Position numbers and translations under genes: made by a program
Notes under the pieces: generated by a model
Database searches by the model: none
Seen by the model: the letters and a program-made list of their open reading frames with translations, nothing else
Told to the model about the DNA's origin: nothing
Origin: JBHIDQ01 sp046760155
GTDB lineage: Bacteria > Chloroflexota > Dehalococcoidia > Dehalococcoidales > RBG-16-60-22
DNA: 10,041 nucleotides
Reading direction: 5' to 3'
Assembly (NCBI GenBank): GCA_046760155.1
Contig: JBHIDQ010000053.1
Coordinates: 1-10,041 of the forward strand
Part shown: one piece after another, positions 1 through 6,790 of the stretch
Numbering within the stretch: position 1 is the first letter of the stretch
Layout of the letters: each line of letters opens with the position of its first letter

Positions 1-325
1 CCTTCGGGTTTGCTGAATCTCTTATAGATGCTGCGGTTAAACCTGACCCCCACCTTACTCTCAATAACTGCGTAAAGATGCCCATCCAGATAGGATGCCT
101 CTCTCCCCAGGACACTAACATTTCATAGACCGTGGAATTAAAAACCTCGTCGTCTTTACGGTTCTTCTCCCTGGCCTCCTTTATTCTATCAAGAACGTAC
201 TTTCTCCTTGAAAGCCTTGACCGGTCTCTTTCTTCTTCCCTGGTCAGCGGCCGGTCCAAGTTAGACAGCTTATTTATGCCATGAGAGACTTCTTTCAATG
301 CCCGGTTCAATTCTTCATCAGTCAT
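1..325 (-). CDS. Unrecognised protein, N-terminal part (cut by left window edge)
   Basis: This reading frame opens with ATG at 325 and stays open to base 1, giving 108 codons with no stop; the C-terminus is outside the window. The start is supported by an AAGGTGA ribosome binding site 8 bases upstream, which overlaps the secA stop codon, and by a gap of only 8 bases after secA, so it is probably the last visible gene of the prs-secA operon. The first 65 or so residues are very charged and likely helical (MTDEELNRALKEV, then RPLTREEERDRSRLSRRK); a more hydrophobic, Trp-containing stretch follows (SWGERHPIWMGIFTQLL). I do not recognise a family. Arginine codons differ from the neighbours: 11 of 15 are AGG or AGA, against about 7 of 34 in rho, which could mean a different history. 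No signal peptide or clear membrane segment is visible. The gene call is fairly safe; the function is unknown. Confidence 0.7.
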   Translation of the reverse strand, partial: MTDEELNRALKEVSHGINKLSNLDRPLTREEERDRSRLSRRKYVLDRIKEAREKNRKDDEVFNSTVYEMLVSWGERHPIWMGIFTQLLRVRWGSGLTAASIRDSANPK

Positions 326-333
326 TAACAATC

Positions 334-2976
334 TCACCTTCCGCAACAGTGTTTGTATTTCTTGCCGCTACCGCAGGGGCAGGGCTCATTGCGCCCTATC
401 TTCCTGCCGCCAACTCTCGGCCGCTGCTTACTGCCGCCACCGGTACGACCAGCCAACTGAGCCATTGGCGATGGTGGCTGTGCCGGAGCTTCCTTTTTGA
501 CAATGCTCACATGATATATGGTATGAACTACATCATGCTGAATCGTATCGAGTAACGTTTGAAACTGCTGGTACCCTTCACGCTTGTAGGCATCAACCGC
601 CCGCGTCTGGCGTAACGTCTGCCATCCTGCCTGAAGGCGCATATTCTCCATTGCCGTCAGGTGCTCCACCCACAGGTTGTCCATAATGCGCAGCATCACC
701 AGCCGCTCCAGTACTCGCATATTTTCGACACCGAGCGCCTTTTCCCGCTCTTCATAAAGAGCCTCAGCCAGCTCAATCAGCTTGCCTTCAATCTGCCTCG
801 GCTTCATCTCGAAAAAGTCATCAGTTTTTAATGTTGGCGGTAAGGGGAAAATGGTGGAAATATCCGCCATTAATCCGTCTATGTCCCAGCCAAGACCATG
901 CTCATCAACAAGGTGGGCGGCAACCGTACTTTTTATCTCTTCTTTAACCATGGACAAAATGTTTGTCTTGAGGTCGGTGCCACTTAGTATCTTCTTTCGC
1001 TCACTATAGATAAGCTCACGGTGCTTATTCACCACATCGTCATACTCCACCAGATGTTTGCGCATATCAAAATGGTAGCCCTCAACCCTGACCTGGGCAC
1101 TTTCAATGGAACGATTAACCAGTCTGTTCTCAATGGGGGTATCCTCATCCATGCCTGCCCAATCCATAATGCTTTTAATCCGGTCGCCGCCAAAGCGGCG
1201 GACGATGTCATCCTCCAGAGACACGTAAAATCGAGAGCTCCCCGGGTCGCCCTGTCGTCCTGACCTACCCCGGAGCTGGTTATCAACCCGCCTCGCCTCA
1301 TGGCGTTCGGTGCCAACAATGTGAAGTCCACCAAGTTCAATTATCTTATCGTGTTTCTCCTGCCATTCCGCTTCATTCTGCCCGTCAAGACTTCCCCCCA
1401 GCACAATGTCAACCCCACGCCCCGCCATATTGGTGGCGACCGTCACCGCCCCTGGCTCCCCCGCCCGAGCAATGATACCCGCCTCTTTCTCATGATACTT
1501 GGCATTGAGCACCTGGTGGGGAATGCCCCTCCGCTTTAAGAGGTCGCTCAGGTACTCCGACTTTTCAATCGATACGGTGCCAATCAGCACGGGACGACCT
1601 TCTTGGTAAAGCTGCTCAATCTCACGCGCCACGGCGCGGAATTTTGCCTTCTCATCTTTGTAAATCTGGTCGGGAAAGTCCTCACGAATCATCGGTTTAT
1701 GAGTGGGAATAACCACCACCTCAAGCCCATATATTTTATGAAACTCCTCCGCCTCAGTAGCGGCAGTGCCGGTCATTCCGGCTAATTTCTGGTACATACG
1801 GAAGTAGTTCTGAATGGTAATGGTGGCAAAGGTCATTGTCTCCCGCTGCACCTTGACATGCTCTTTGGCTTCGATTGCCTGATGCAGCCCCTCGGAGTAA
1901 CGACGACCAAACATTAACCGGCCAGTGAACTCATCAACAATGATAACCTGACCGTCCTTGACCACATAGTCGCGGTCTCGCTTGAACAGCACGTGGGCTT
2001 TCAGGGCACTTTCCAGATAGCGAGTCAGGGCATAGTTTGCCGGGTCATAGAGATTGGGGGATTTTAATAATCCTTCCCTTCTCAGCATCCCCTCCAGGTT
2101 ACTGATACCGGCATCGGTCAGGTTTACATTCCGTTCCTTTTCATCAACGACATAATCCACACCTAGTCGCAGGCGAGGAACAAGCCGAGCAAATACCTGA
2201 TATATCTGCCCCGACTCCTCCGCCGGACCACTGATAATAAGTGGAGTGCGGGCTTCATCAATCAGGAGATTATCCACCTCATCAACGATGGCGTAGTTTA
2301 AGACACGCTGCACACACTGAGAAAGGTCAACCACCATATTATCTCGCAAGTAGTCAAAACCGAATTCACTGCTGGTGCCGTAGATAATATCAGCTTCATA
2401 AGCTTCCTTTCGGGAAATGGGACGAAAATGACGCCACCGGCTATCCCCCGAGTCATAGTCAGGGTCATAAAGTCGGGATGGTTGATGCTCATCCGGGGTC
2501 TGTTGCGGATAGATGCTGGCAACACTTACCCCCAGCGCATGGTAAATCGGCCCCATCCAATAGGGGTCTCGCCGGGCTAAATAATCATTAACCGTAACCA
2601 GGTGGCATCCCTGACCGGTGAGTGAGTTCAGGTAGAGAGGGAGGGTAGCCACCAGAGTTTTACCCTCGCCGGTCTTCATTTCGGCAATTCTGCCCTGGTG
2701 AAGAACAACACCCCCCATCAACTGGACATCAAAGTGGCGCTGACCGATAGTCCGTTTGGCGGCTTCACGCACGGCGGTAAAAGCCTCCGGTAAGAGCTCA
2801 TCAAGTGAACTGCCCGCCTTAAGGCTACCCTTAAACTCGTCTGTTTTGGCTCGCAGTTCAGCGTCATTAAGCTTCTCAAACTCAGGCTCAAGCGCGTTTA
2901 TGCGGTCTACTATCGGCTGGAGACGTTTCAGCTCTTTCTCGTTAGAATCAATGAGTCCGCTCAGCCATTTAAGCAT
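334..2976 (-). CDS. secA: Protein translocase subunit SecA, 880 residues
   Basis: SecA is the cytosolic ATPase that pushes unfolded preproteins through the SecYEG channel. Visible in order are the N-terminal MLKWLSGL start, Walker A MKTGEGKT (about 100-107), the DEVD box in VDEVDNLLIDEARTPL (about 231-245; most SecAs have S where N stands here), the preprotein cross-linking region, motor domain 2 with TNMAGRGVDI and QLRGRSGRQGD, the helical scaffold and wing domains, and a C-terminal zinc finger CPCGSGKKYKHCC (866-878) with four cysteines. About 30 extra residues (roughly 158-188) precede the EFGFDYLRDNM block compared with E. coli or B. subtilis. The ATG at 2976 is preferred over an in-frame TTG at 2991 because it matches the family N-terminus and has AGGGGG six bases upstream. 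It overlaps the DUF2007-type gene by 8 bases, so the two are likely translationally coupled. The family assignment is certain. Confidence 0.98.
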   Translation of the reverse strand: MLKWLSGLIDSNEKELKRLQPIVDRINALEPEFEKLNDAELRAKTDEFKGSLKAGSSLDELLPEAFTAVREAAKRTIGQRHFDVQLMGGVVLHQGRIAEMKTGEGKTLVATLPLYLNSLTGQGCHLVTVNDYLARRDPYWMGPIYHALGVSVASIYPQQTPDEHQPSRLYDPDYDSGDSRWRHFRPISRKEAYEADIIYGTSSEFGFDYLRDNMVVDLSQCVQRVLNYAIVDEVDNLLIDEARTPLIISGPAEESGQIYQVFARLVPRLRLGVDYVVDEKERNVNLTDAGISNLEGMLRREGLLKSPNLYDPANYALTRYLESALKAHVLFKRDRDYVVKDGQVIIVDEFTGRLMFGRRYSEGLHQAIEAKEHVKVQRETMTFATITIQNYFRMYQKLAGMTGTAATEAEEFHKIYGLEVVVIPTHKPMIREDFPDQIYKDEKAKFRAVAREIEQLYQEGRPVLIGTVSIEKSEYLSDLLKRRGIPHQVLNAKYHEKEAGIIARAGEPGAVTVATNMAGRGVDIVLGGSLDGQNEAEWQEKHDKIIELGGLHIVGTERHEARRVDNQLRGRSGRQGDPGSSRFYVSLEDDIVRRFGGDRIKSIMDWAGMDEDTPIENRLVNRSIESAQVRVEGYHFDMRKHLVEYDDVVNKHRELIYSERKKILSGTDLKTNILSMVKEEIKSTVAAHLVDEHGLGWDIDGLMADISTIFPLPPTLKTDDFFEMKPRQIEGKLIELAEALYEEREKALGVENMRVLERLVMLRIMDNLWVEHLTAMENMRLQAGWQTLRQTRAVDAYKREGYQQFQTLLDTIQHDVVHTIYHVSIVKKEAPAQPPSPMAQLAGRTGGGSKQRPRVGGRKIGRNEPCPCGSGKKYKHCCGR

Positions 2977-3181
2977 TATCTTCCCCCTCAATCAGCTTTC
3001 TGGCTTTCACGGCCACTTCCTCCCAGACCATAATCTTGACCTCTCCCATGCCGTCGACGGCAAAGACGTGCACCGAAGGTGCGGCATTTGATTTCAGAAA
3101 ACAGGGTATGCCATGACTCTCCAGTAATCCTTTTACAATCCGAGCCTCTGCTTCACCTGAAGCCCGATATATCTCCACCAT
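2969..3181 (-). CDS. Small DUF2007-type protein, 70 residues
   Basis: A short soluble protein resembling the DUF2007 family (annotated in some databases as putative signal-transducing protein; real role unknown). The pattern seen is MVEIYRASGEAEARIVKGLLE followed by SHGIPCFLKS, an alternating region around VHVFAVDG, and a final VKIMVWEEVAVKARKLIE: a beta-alpha-beta-beta-alpha ferredoxin-like layout typical of the family, whose members are usually about 65-80 residues. I prefer ATG 3181 because the family begins at this MV-[EK]-[IV]-Y-x-A motif and AAGGT lies about 7 bases before it; an in-frame ATG at 3199 would add MNKGKT but has no visible binding site and sits only 6 bases after the prs stop. 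It lies between prs and secA, overlapping secA by 8 bases. The position suggests co-expression, not a function. Confidence 0.8.
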   Translation of the reverse strand: MVEIYRASGEAEARIVKGLLESHGIPCFLKSNAAPSVHVFAVDGMGEVKIMVWEEVAVKARKLIEGEDNA

Positions 3182-3205
3182 TGTCTTACCTTTATTCATA
3201 TTGAT

Positions 3206-4144
3206 TTATTCAAACATAGCTCCTATCGATAGTCCAGTATGAATGCGGTGGATAGCTTCCCCCAGCAATGGTGCTATCGACAGAACGGTAATTTTGTCCA
3301 ATTTCTTATCATCTTTAACCGGAACCGTGTTCGTAACTACCACCTCTTTCACCGGACACGAGGCTATTTTCTGGATAGCAGAGCCGGAGAAAATCGGGTG
3401 GCTGCAACAGGCATATACTTCACTCACTCCCTGTTCTTTTAGCGTAGAGACAACATTCACCAGCGAGCCAGCCGTGTCTATCTCGTCGTCCAGAGTAAGC
3501 GCTACTCTACCCTCCACCTCACCGATGACATTTAGCGTCTCAGCCTGGTCAACATTACCCACTCGCCTTTTTTCCATAATCGCCAGCGGAGCGTTAAGCT
3601 TCTCCGCCAGGTCACGTGCCCGCTTGGTGATGCCGATATCAGTGGCCACTACCACCAAGTCATCAAAGGTTTTTTCGGCAAAATAATTAGCCAATAAATT
3701 AAGCGCGGTCAGCTCGTCCACCGGTATGCTAAAGAAACCCTGAATCTGCGCGGCATGCAAATCTACCGTCAGCAGTCGATTAGCCCCAGCTACCGTAAGC
3801 AGGTCAGCAATGAGTCTGGCGGTGATCGGCACCCGGGGCTGGTCTTTCTTGTCAGTGCGCCCATAGCCATAATAAGGGATGACAGCCGTAATCCGACCGG
3901 CTGATGCCCTCTTCAGAGCGTCAAGCATAATGAGTAGCTCAACCAGATTAGTATTGACCGGGGAACAGAGAGGCTGAATGACAAAAGTATCCCGCTGGCG
4001 TACATTTTCCAGAATACGAATAAAAATGTTCTCATTACTGAATTGAAAGGCCTCGCTCTTACCCAAGGGTATACTTAAGTATTCAACCACTGCCTGAGCT
4101 AGAGCCGGGTGAGCATTACCAGTGAACACCTTTAATTCATCCAT
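3206..4144 (-). CDS. prs: Ribose-phosphate pyrophosphokinase (PRPP synthetase), 312 residues
   Basis: This enzyme transfers pyrophosphate from ATP to ribose 5-phosphate, giving PRPP for purine, pyrimidine, NAD, His and Trp synthesis. Length is normal for the bacterial class I enzyme (about 310-320). Visible features are the ATP-site block PYYGYGRTDKKDQPRVPITAR (90-110), the VDLHAAQIQGFF histidine motif (H130), the flexible-loop KRR (192-194), and the ribose-phosphate loop LDDEIDTAGS (218-227) with acidic residues at 219, 220 and 223. Several usually conserved points differ: FSNEN in place of FSDGE (36-40), RTDKK for RQDRK, and ATDIGITKRAR in place of SPDxGGxxRAR near 167-177, although D169 is kept. 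These look like lineage variants rather than decay, since the frame is intact and the catalytic residues remain. The start ATG has AAAGGAGAT about 10 bases upstream. It is the first gene of the minus-strand unit, 24 bases before the DUF2007-type gene. Confidence 0.96.
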   Translation of the reverse strand: MDELKVFTGNAHPALAQAVVEYLSIPLGKSEAFQFSNENIFIRILENVRQRDTFVIQPLCSPVNTNLVELLIMLDALKRASAGRITAVIPYYGYGRTDKKDQPRVPITARLIADLLTVAGANRLLTVDLHAAQIQGFFSIPVDELTALNLLANYFAEKTFDDLVVVATDIGITKRARDLAEKLNAPLAIMEKRRVGNVDQAETLNVIGEVEGRVALTLDDEIDTAGSLVNVVSTLKEQGVSEVYACCSHPIFSGSAIQKIASCPVKEVVVTNTVPVKDDKKLDKITVLSIAPLLGEAIHRIHTGLSIGAMFE

Positions 4145-4187
4145 TGGCGATTATCTCCTTTAAAGATAAACTTTTGATTCAATATAG

Positions 4188-4216
4188 ATTATAGCACTAT
4201 TAGCAGCTAACCTCAC
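4188..4216 (-). promoter_or_regulatory. Predicted extended -10 promoter of the prs-secA unit
   Basis: On the minus strand a perfect TATAAT occupies 4193-4188, preceded by TGC (4196-4194), which makes an extended -10 element. Seventeen bases further upstream, GTGAGG (4216-4211) matches the -35 consensus at only three of six positions, as is common when the -10 is extended. The expected transcript start is near 4181, leaving a leader of about 37 bases before prs. This is pattern-based only. Confidence 0.7.
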
Positions 4217-4226
4217 CCTCTAGCTG

Positions 4227-4263
4227 CCGAGTTTCTCGGTCAGAATTCTCTCAACACCGAGAA
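4227..4263. repeat. Inverted CCGAG/CTCGG repeat cluster, candidate operator
   Basis: Three copies of a 5-base core lie here: CCGAG at 4227-4231, CTCGG at 4235-4239 and CCGAG at 4257-4261. The first two form a perfect palindrome with a TTT centre. The second and third extend to an 8-base perfect inverted repeat, TTCTCGGT (4233-4240) and ACCGAGAA (4256-4263), with core centres 23 bases apart, about two helix turns. The cluster lies upstream of both predicted promoters and outside both predicted transcripts, and ends 10 bases before the first pyrG -35 box. It therefore more likely acts as a protein site on DNA than as an RNA hairpin. The regulator is unknown. Confidence 0.45.
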
Positions 4264-4273
4264 CCATGAAAAC

Positions 4274-4302
4274 TTGACAATTTACACCCGTCTCTTTATA
4301 AT
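4274..4302 (+). promoter_or_regulatory. Predicted pyrG promoter P1 with perfect sigma-70 consensus
   Basis: TTGACA at 4274-4279 and TATAAT at 4297-4302 are separated by exactly 17 bases, a full match to the housekeeping sigma factor consensus in sequence and spacing. The expected transcript start is near 4309, giving a leader of about 175 bases before pyrG. Such full matches are uncommon among natural promoters and suggest strong basal activity, perhaps kept in check by the adjacent CCGAG repeats. Confidence 0.85.
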
Positions 4303-4334
4303 AAAAGAAACACTGATTTTCCCCCGCCGAAAAT

Positions 4335-4364
4335 TTGACACTTAAGTCTATTTCTGTATATAAA
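4335..4364 (+). promoter_or_regulatory. Predicted pyrG promoter P2, tandem to P1
   Basis: A second perfect -35 box, TTGACA at 4335-4340, is followed after 18 bases by TATAAA at 4359-4364 (an overlapping TATATA at 4357-4362 gives a 16-base spacer). It lies exactly 61 bases after P1, and the two share the context GAAAA[CT]TTGACA[AC]TT, which suggests a local duplication. The expected transcript start is near 4371, with a leader of about 113 bases. It should be weaker than P1. Confidence 0.7.
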
Positions 4365-4370
4365 GTACAA

Positions 4371-4483
4371 AGAGCAATCCCCAAGAACTTGAAGCCATTT
4401 ATTACTGAAGCTCAGCCTCAATCCTTAATAGGCTACCAAGAAAATCAAAGGTTTTTCTGGATGCTTTAGAGTTTGGTTCCCGT
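4371..4483 (+). promoter_or_regulatory. pyrG mRNA leader without a clear ribosome binding site
   Basis: This stretch is transcribed from both predicted pyrG promoters. The bases before the start codon (GAGTTTGGTTCCCGT) contain no convincing Shine-Dalgarno sequence, unlike every other gene here. A weak 5-base stem, AGCCT (4414-4418) with AGGCT (4430-4434), is the only paired element I find. There is no T-run and no G-rich start typical of CTP-sensing reiterative initiation at Gram-positive pyrG genes. A control function is possible but not shown. Confidence 0.35.
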
Positions 4484-6130
4484 ATGTCAAAGTATATCTT
4501 TGTTACTGGTGGTGTGGTTAGTTCCGTTGGCAAGGGGGTAACTGTCGCTTCTATGGGCACAATTCTGAAAAGTCGTAAAATCAGTGTTTCGGCTCAGAAG
4601 CTAGACCCCTATCTGAATGTTGACCCGGGCACAATGTCTCCTTACCAGCATGGGGAGGTGTTCGTTACCCAGGATGGCGCCGAAACTGACCTTGATTTAG
4701 GCAATTACGAGCGCTTCATCAATACTGACCTTACCGCTGATTCCAATGTTACCTCGGGGCAAATCTATACTGCCGTAATTGCCAAGGAGAGACGGGGCGA
4801 TTTCCTTGGTGGCACGATTCAAGTGGTACCCCATGTTACCACTGAAATAAAGGAGCGTTTCAAACGATTAGCCCAGAAATCTCAGGCTGATGTGATTCTT
4901 ATCGAGGTGGGGGGCACGGTGGGTGATATTGAGGGACAGCCTTTTCTTGAAGCCATCAGACAGATGAGAAATGATGTTGGGAGAGACAACGTGCTCTATG
5001 TTCACGTCACCTTACTCCCCTATCTCAACTCAACTCAGGAATTAAAGACCAAGCCTACCCAGCATAGCGTAAATGAGCTACGCCGAATTGGTATTCAGCC
5101 TGATATCATTATTTGCCGCAGTGACTTTCCTATTCCGGATAGTATTAGGGACAAAATATCTCTGTTCTGTGATGTGGAGCGGCAAGCCGTCATTCCCTTA
5201 CCTACCGTGCCTACCATCTACGAGATACCTTTAATTCTGGAAGAAGCGCGATTAGGGCAACTAATTGTAAACAAGCTTGGTCTTAAGGCACATCGGTCAG
5301 ACCTAAGCCAATGGCGGGAACTAGTGGAACGCCTCAAAACACCCTATGAGCCAGTTAATATTGCCCTGGTTGGCAAATATGTTGAATTAACCGACTCCTA
5401 CTTCTCAGTTCGTGAGGCACTGCGTCACGCGGCTCTCCATCACAATCGAGACCTTAATCTGTTCTGGGTTCACTCTGAAGACCTGGAAAAAGACGGCAGC
5501 GATGCTTTACTACGCACCGCTCAGGGTATTATTGTTCCTGGCGGCTTTGGCATTAGGGGCATCGAAGGCATGGTCAAAGCAGCCACCTACGCTCGAACCA
5601 ATGAAATTCCTTATCTGGGATTGTGCTTAGGGATGCAGGTCATGGTCATTGAGTTTGCCCGCTATGCTTTAAGCTCACCTGAGCCAAACTCCACCGAGTT
5701 TGACCCCGACACCCCTTATCCAGTTATTGACCTCCTCCCCGAACAAAAGAATCTAAAGAATATGGGGGGCACTATGCGCCTCGGTAATTACCCCTGTCAA
5801 CTGCTCCCCGATAGCCGTGCCGCTCGAGCTTATGCGCAGAGTCTGGTTTACGAACGCCACCGACACCGCTTTGAATTCAACAATCAATTTCGCACTCCGC
5901 TAAATGAGGCTGGCATGATTTACAGTGGGCTATCCCCGGACAATAAATTGGTTGAAATCTGCGAGTTGGCCAACCACCCCTGGATGGTAAGTTGCCAATT
6001 CCATCCTGAATTTGGCTCTCGTCCTAACTGTCCCCACCCTCTGTTCCGTGATTTCATCGGCGTGGCGAAAGATGTACTACGCGAAGGGGCTCAACCTCCG
6101 TTACCCCTTTCGCCTGAAAGTGAGGAGTAA
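4484..6130 (+). CDS. pyrG: CTP synthase (glutamine hydrolysing), 548 residues
   Basis: PyrG makes CTP from UTP, ATP and glutamine, the last step of de novo pyrimidine nucleotide synthesis, in the cytoplasm. The synthetase domain (about 1-265) shows the P-loop GGVVSSVGKG (9-18), SPYQHGEVFVTQDGAETDLDLG (52-73, with Mg-binding D71), EVGGTVGDIEG (E141) and the nucleotide-binding LKTKPTQHS. The glutaminase domain (about 290-535) shows the oxyanion block VPGGFGIRG, the nucleophile Cys381 in LGLCLGMQ, and His507 and Glu509 in QFHPEF. Length is usual (about 535-550). The commonly seen EGK after GGFGxRG is EGM here, and QFHPEFKSRP is QFHPEFGSRP; neither is a catalytic residue. The start is fixed by the family N-terminus (SKYIFVTGGVVSS), because no in-frame ATG, GTG or TTG occurs before an upstream stop at 4406. 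The stop codon directly abuts the tal start, so it is co-transcribed with tal. Confidence 0.98.
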   Translation: MSKYIFVTGGVVSSVGKGVTVASMGTILKSRKISVSAQKLDPYLNVDPGTMSPYQHGEVFVTQDGAETDLDLGNYERFINTDLTADSNVTSGQIYTAVIAKERRGDFLGGTIQVVPHVTTEIKERFKRLAQKSQADVILIEVGGTVGDIEGQPFLEAIRQMRNDVGRDNVLYVHVTLLPYLNSTQELKTKPTQHSVNELRRIGIQPDIIICRSDFPIPDSIRDKISLFCDVERQAVIPLPTVPTIYEIPLILEEARLGQLIVNKLGLKAHRSDLSQWRELVERLKTPYEPVNIALVGKYVELTDSYFSVREALRHAALHHNRDLNLFWVHSEDLEKDGSDALLRTAQGIIVPGGFGIRGIEGMVKAATYARTNEIPYLGLCLGMQVMVIEFARYALSSPEPNSTEFDPDTPYPVIDLLPEQKNLKNMGGTMRLGNYPCQLLPDSRAARAYAQSLVYERHRHRFEFNNQFRTPLNEAGMIYSGLSPDNKLVEICELANHPWMVSCQFHPEFGSRPNCPHPLFRDFIGVAKDVLREGAQPPLPLSPESEE

Positions 6131-6781
6131 ATGCGCATCTTTTTGGATACCGCCAATATTGACCAAATTAGACAGGCTGCTAAACTGGGCATTATCAGCG
6201 GCGTTACCACCAACCCCAGCCTGGTATCTAAGGAGGCAACGGCTGACTACGAAACGGTGACTAAAACTATTTGCTCTATAGTCAGCGGTTCGGTTTCTGT
6301 TGAAGTGCTCGCCGAAGATGCTGAAGCAATGATTAAAGAAGCTCGAATCAAGGCCTCCTGGGCACCCAATGTCACCATTAAAATACCGGCTACTGCTGCC
6401 GGGCTTGAGGCAATATCAGCCTTGAGTAAGGAAAATATCGAAATAAACATGACCCTTTGTTTCTCATTGAATCAGGCACTTCTCGGTGCACTGGCTGGTG
6501 CCGCCTACGTCAGCCCCTTTGTCGGCCGATTGGATGATATTGGTCACGATGGTATGCAGCTAGTAAAAGATATTGTCGATGTCTTTAAGCACTACCAGAT
6601 ATCCACTCAGGTGATTGCGGCTAGCATTCGTCATCCTTTACATTGTGTTATTGCCGCCAAGGCAGGAGCGCATATTGCCACTGTTCCCTATAATGTACTA
6701 ATGCAGATGATAAACCACCCGCTTACTGATGTTGGTATTAGTCGTTTCCTTGCCGACTGGCGAAAAGTTTCACAGCAATGA
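6131..6781 (+). CDS. tal: Short transaldolase (TalC/fructose-6-phosphate aldolase-like family), 216 residues
   Basis: Transaldolase moves a dihydroxyacetone unit between sugar phosphates in the non-oxidative pentose phosphate pathway, linking glycolysis with ribose 5-phosphate. The protein is a single TIM barrel of the short family (about 215 residues). Visible are Asp6 in IFLDTANI, GVTTNPSLV with Asn28, the Schiff-base Lys84 in VTIKIPAT, INMTLCFS, YVSPFVGRLDDIG (126-138) and the phosphate-binding ASIRHP (S165, R167). Glu58 in VSVEVL and Phe130 in SPF stand where fructose-6-phosphate aldolases carry Gln and Tyr, so I infer true transaldolase activity rather than FSA activity; this relies on remembered FSA literature. 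The ATG follows the pyrG TAA with no gap, and GAGGAG lies just upstream inside the end of pyrG, so the two are likely translationally coupled. With prs and pyrG it forms a nucleotide-supply theme. Confidence 0.94.
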   Translation: MRIFLDTANIDQIRQAAKLGIISGVTTNPSLVSKEATADYETVTKTICSIVSGSVSVEVLAEDAEAMIKEARIKASWAPNVTIKIPATAAGLEAISALSKENIEINMTLCFSLNQALLGALAGAAYVSPFVGRLDDIGHDGMQLVKDIVDVFKHYQISTQVIAASIRHPLHCVIAAKAGAHIATVPYNVLMQMINHPLTDVGISRFLADWRKVSQQ

Positions 6782-6790
6782 AACTAAAAA

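Larger units (their letters stand above)
4145..4483. other. Divergent intergenic control region between prs and pyrG
   Basis: This 339-base AT-rich stretch separates two units that face away from each other. From left to right it holds the short prs leader, the prs promoter (4188-4216, minus strand), a cluster of CCGAG repeats (4227-4263), two pyrG promoters (4274-4302 and 4335-4364), and a pyrG leader of about 113-175 bases. I see no reading frame of note, no tRNA and no intrinsic terminator. The only upstream ATG near pyrG (4461) is followed at once by CTT TAG. Confidence 0.85.

Noticed and set aside
1029..1340. Reading frame of about 100 codons on the minus strand within secA.
   Set aside because: It is an alternate frame of a certain SecA coding region, has no own binding site and no family likeness. 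The same holds for the other frames overlapping secA, prs, pyrG, tal and rho.
2977..2991. In-frame TTG at 2991 as the secA start, adding five residues.
   Set aside because: The ATG at 2976 gives the usual SecA N-terminus and has AGGGGG at good spacing; those G-rich bases would be coding if the TTG were used.
3182..3199. ATG at 3199 as the start of the DUF2007-type gene.
   Set aside because: No ribosome binding site precedes it and the extra six residues fall outside the family pattern; ATG 3181 has AAGGT upstream.
4227..4239. CCGAG-TTT-CTCGG palindrome as an intrinsic terminator.
   Set aside because: It has no following T-run on either strand and lies upstream of both predicted transcription starts, so it would not be transcribed from them.
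4461..4469. Upstream mini reading frame ATG CTT TAG before pyrG.
   Set aside because: Two codons with no ribosome binding site; expected by chance, although it lies in the leader.
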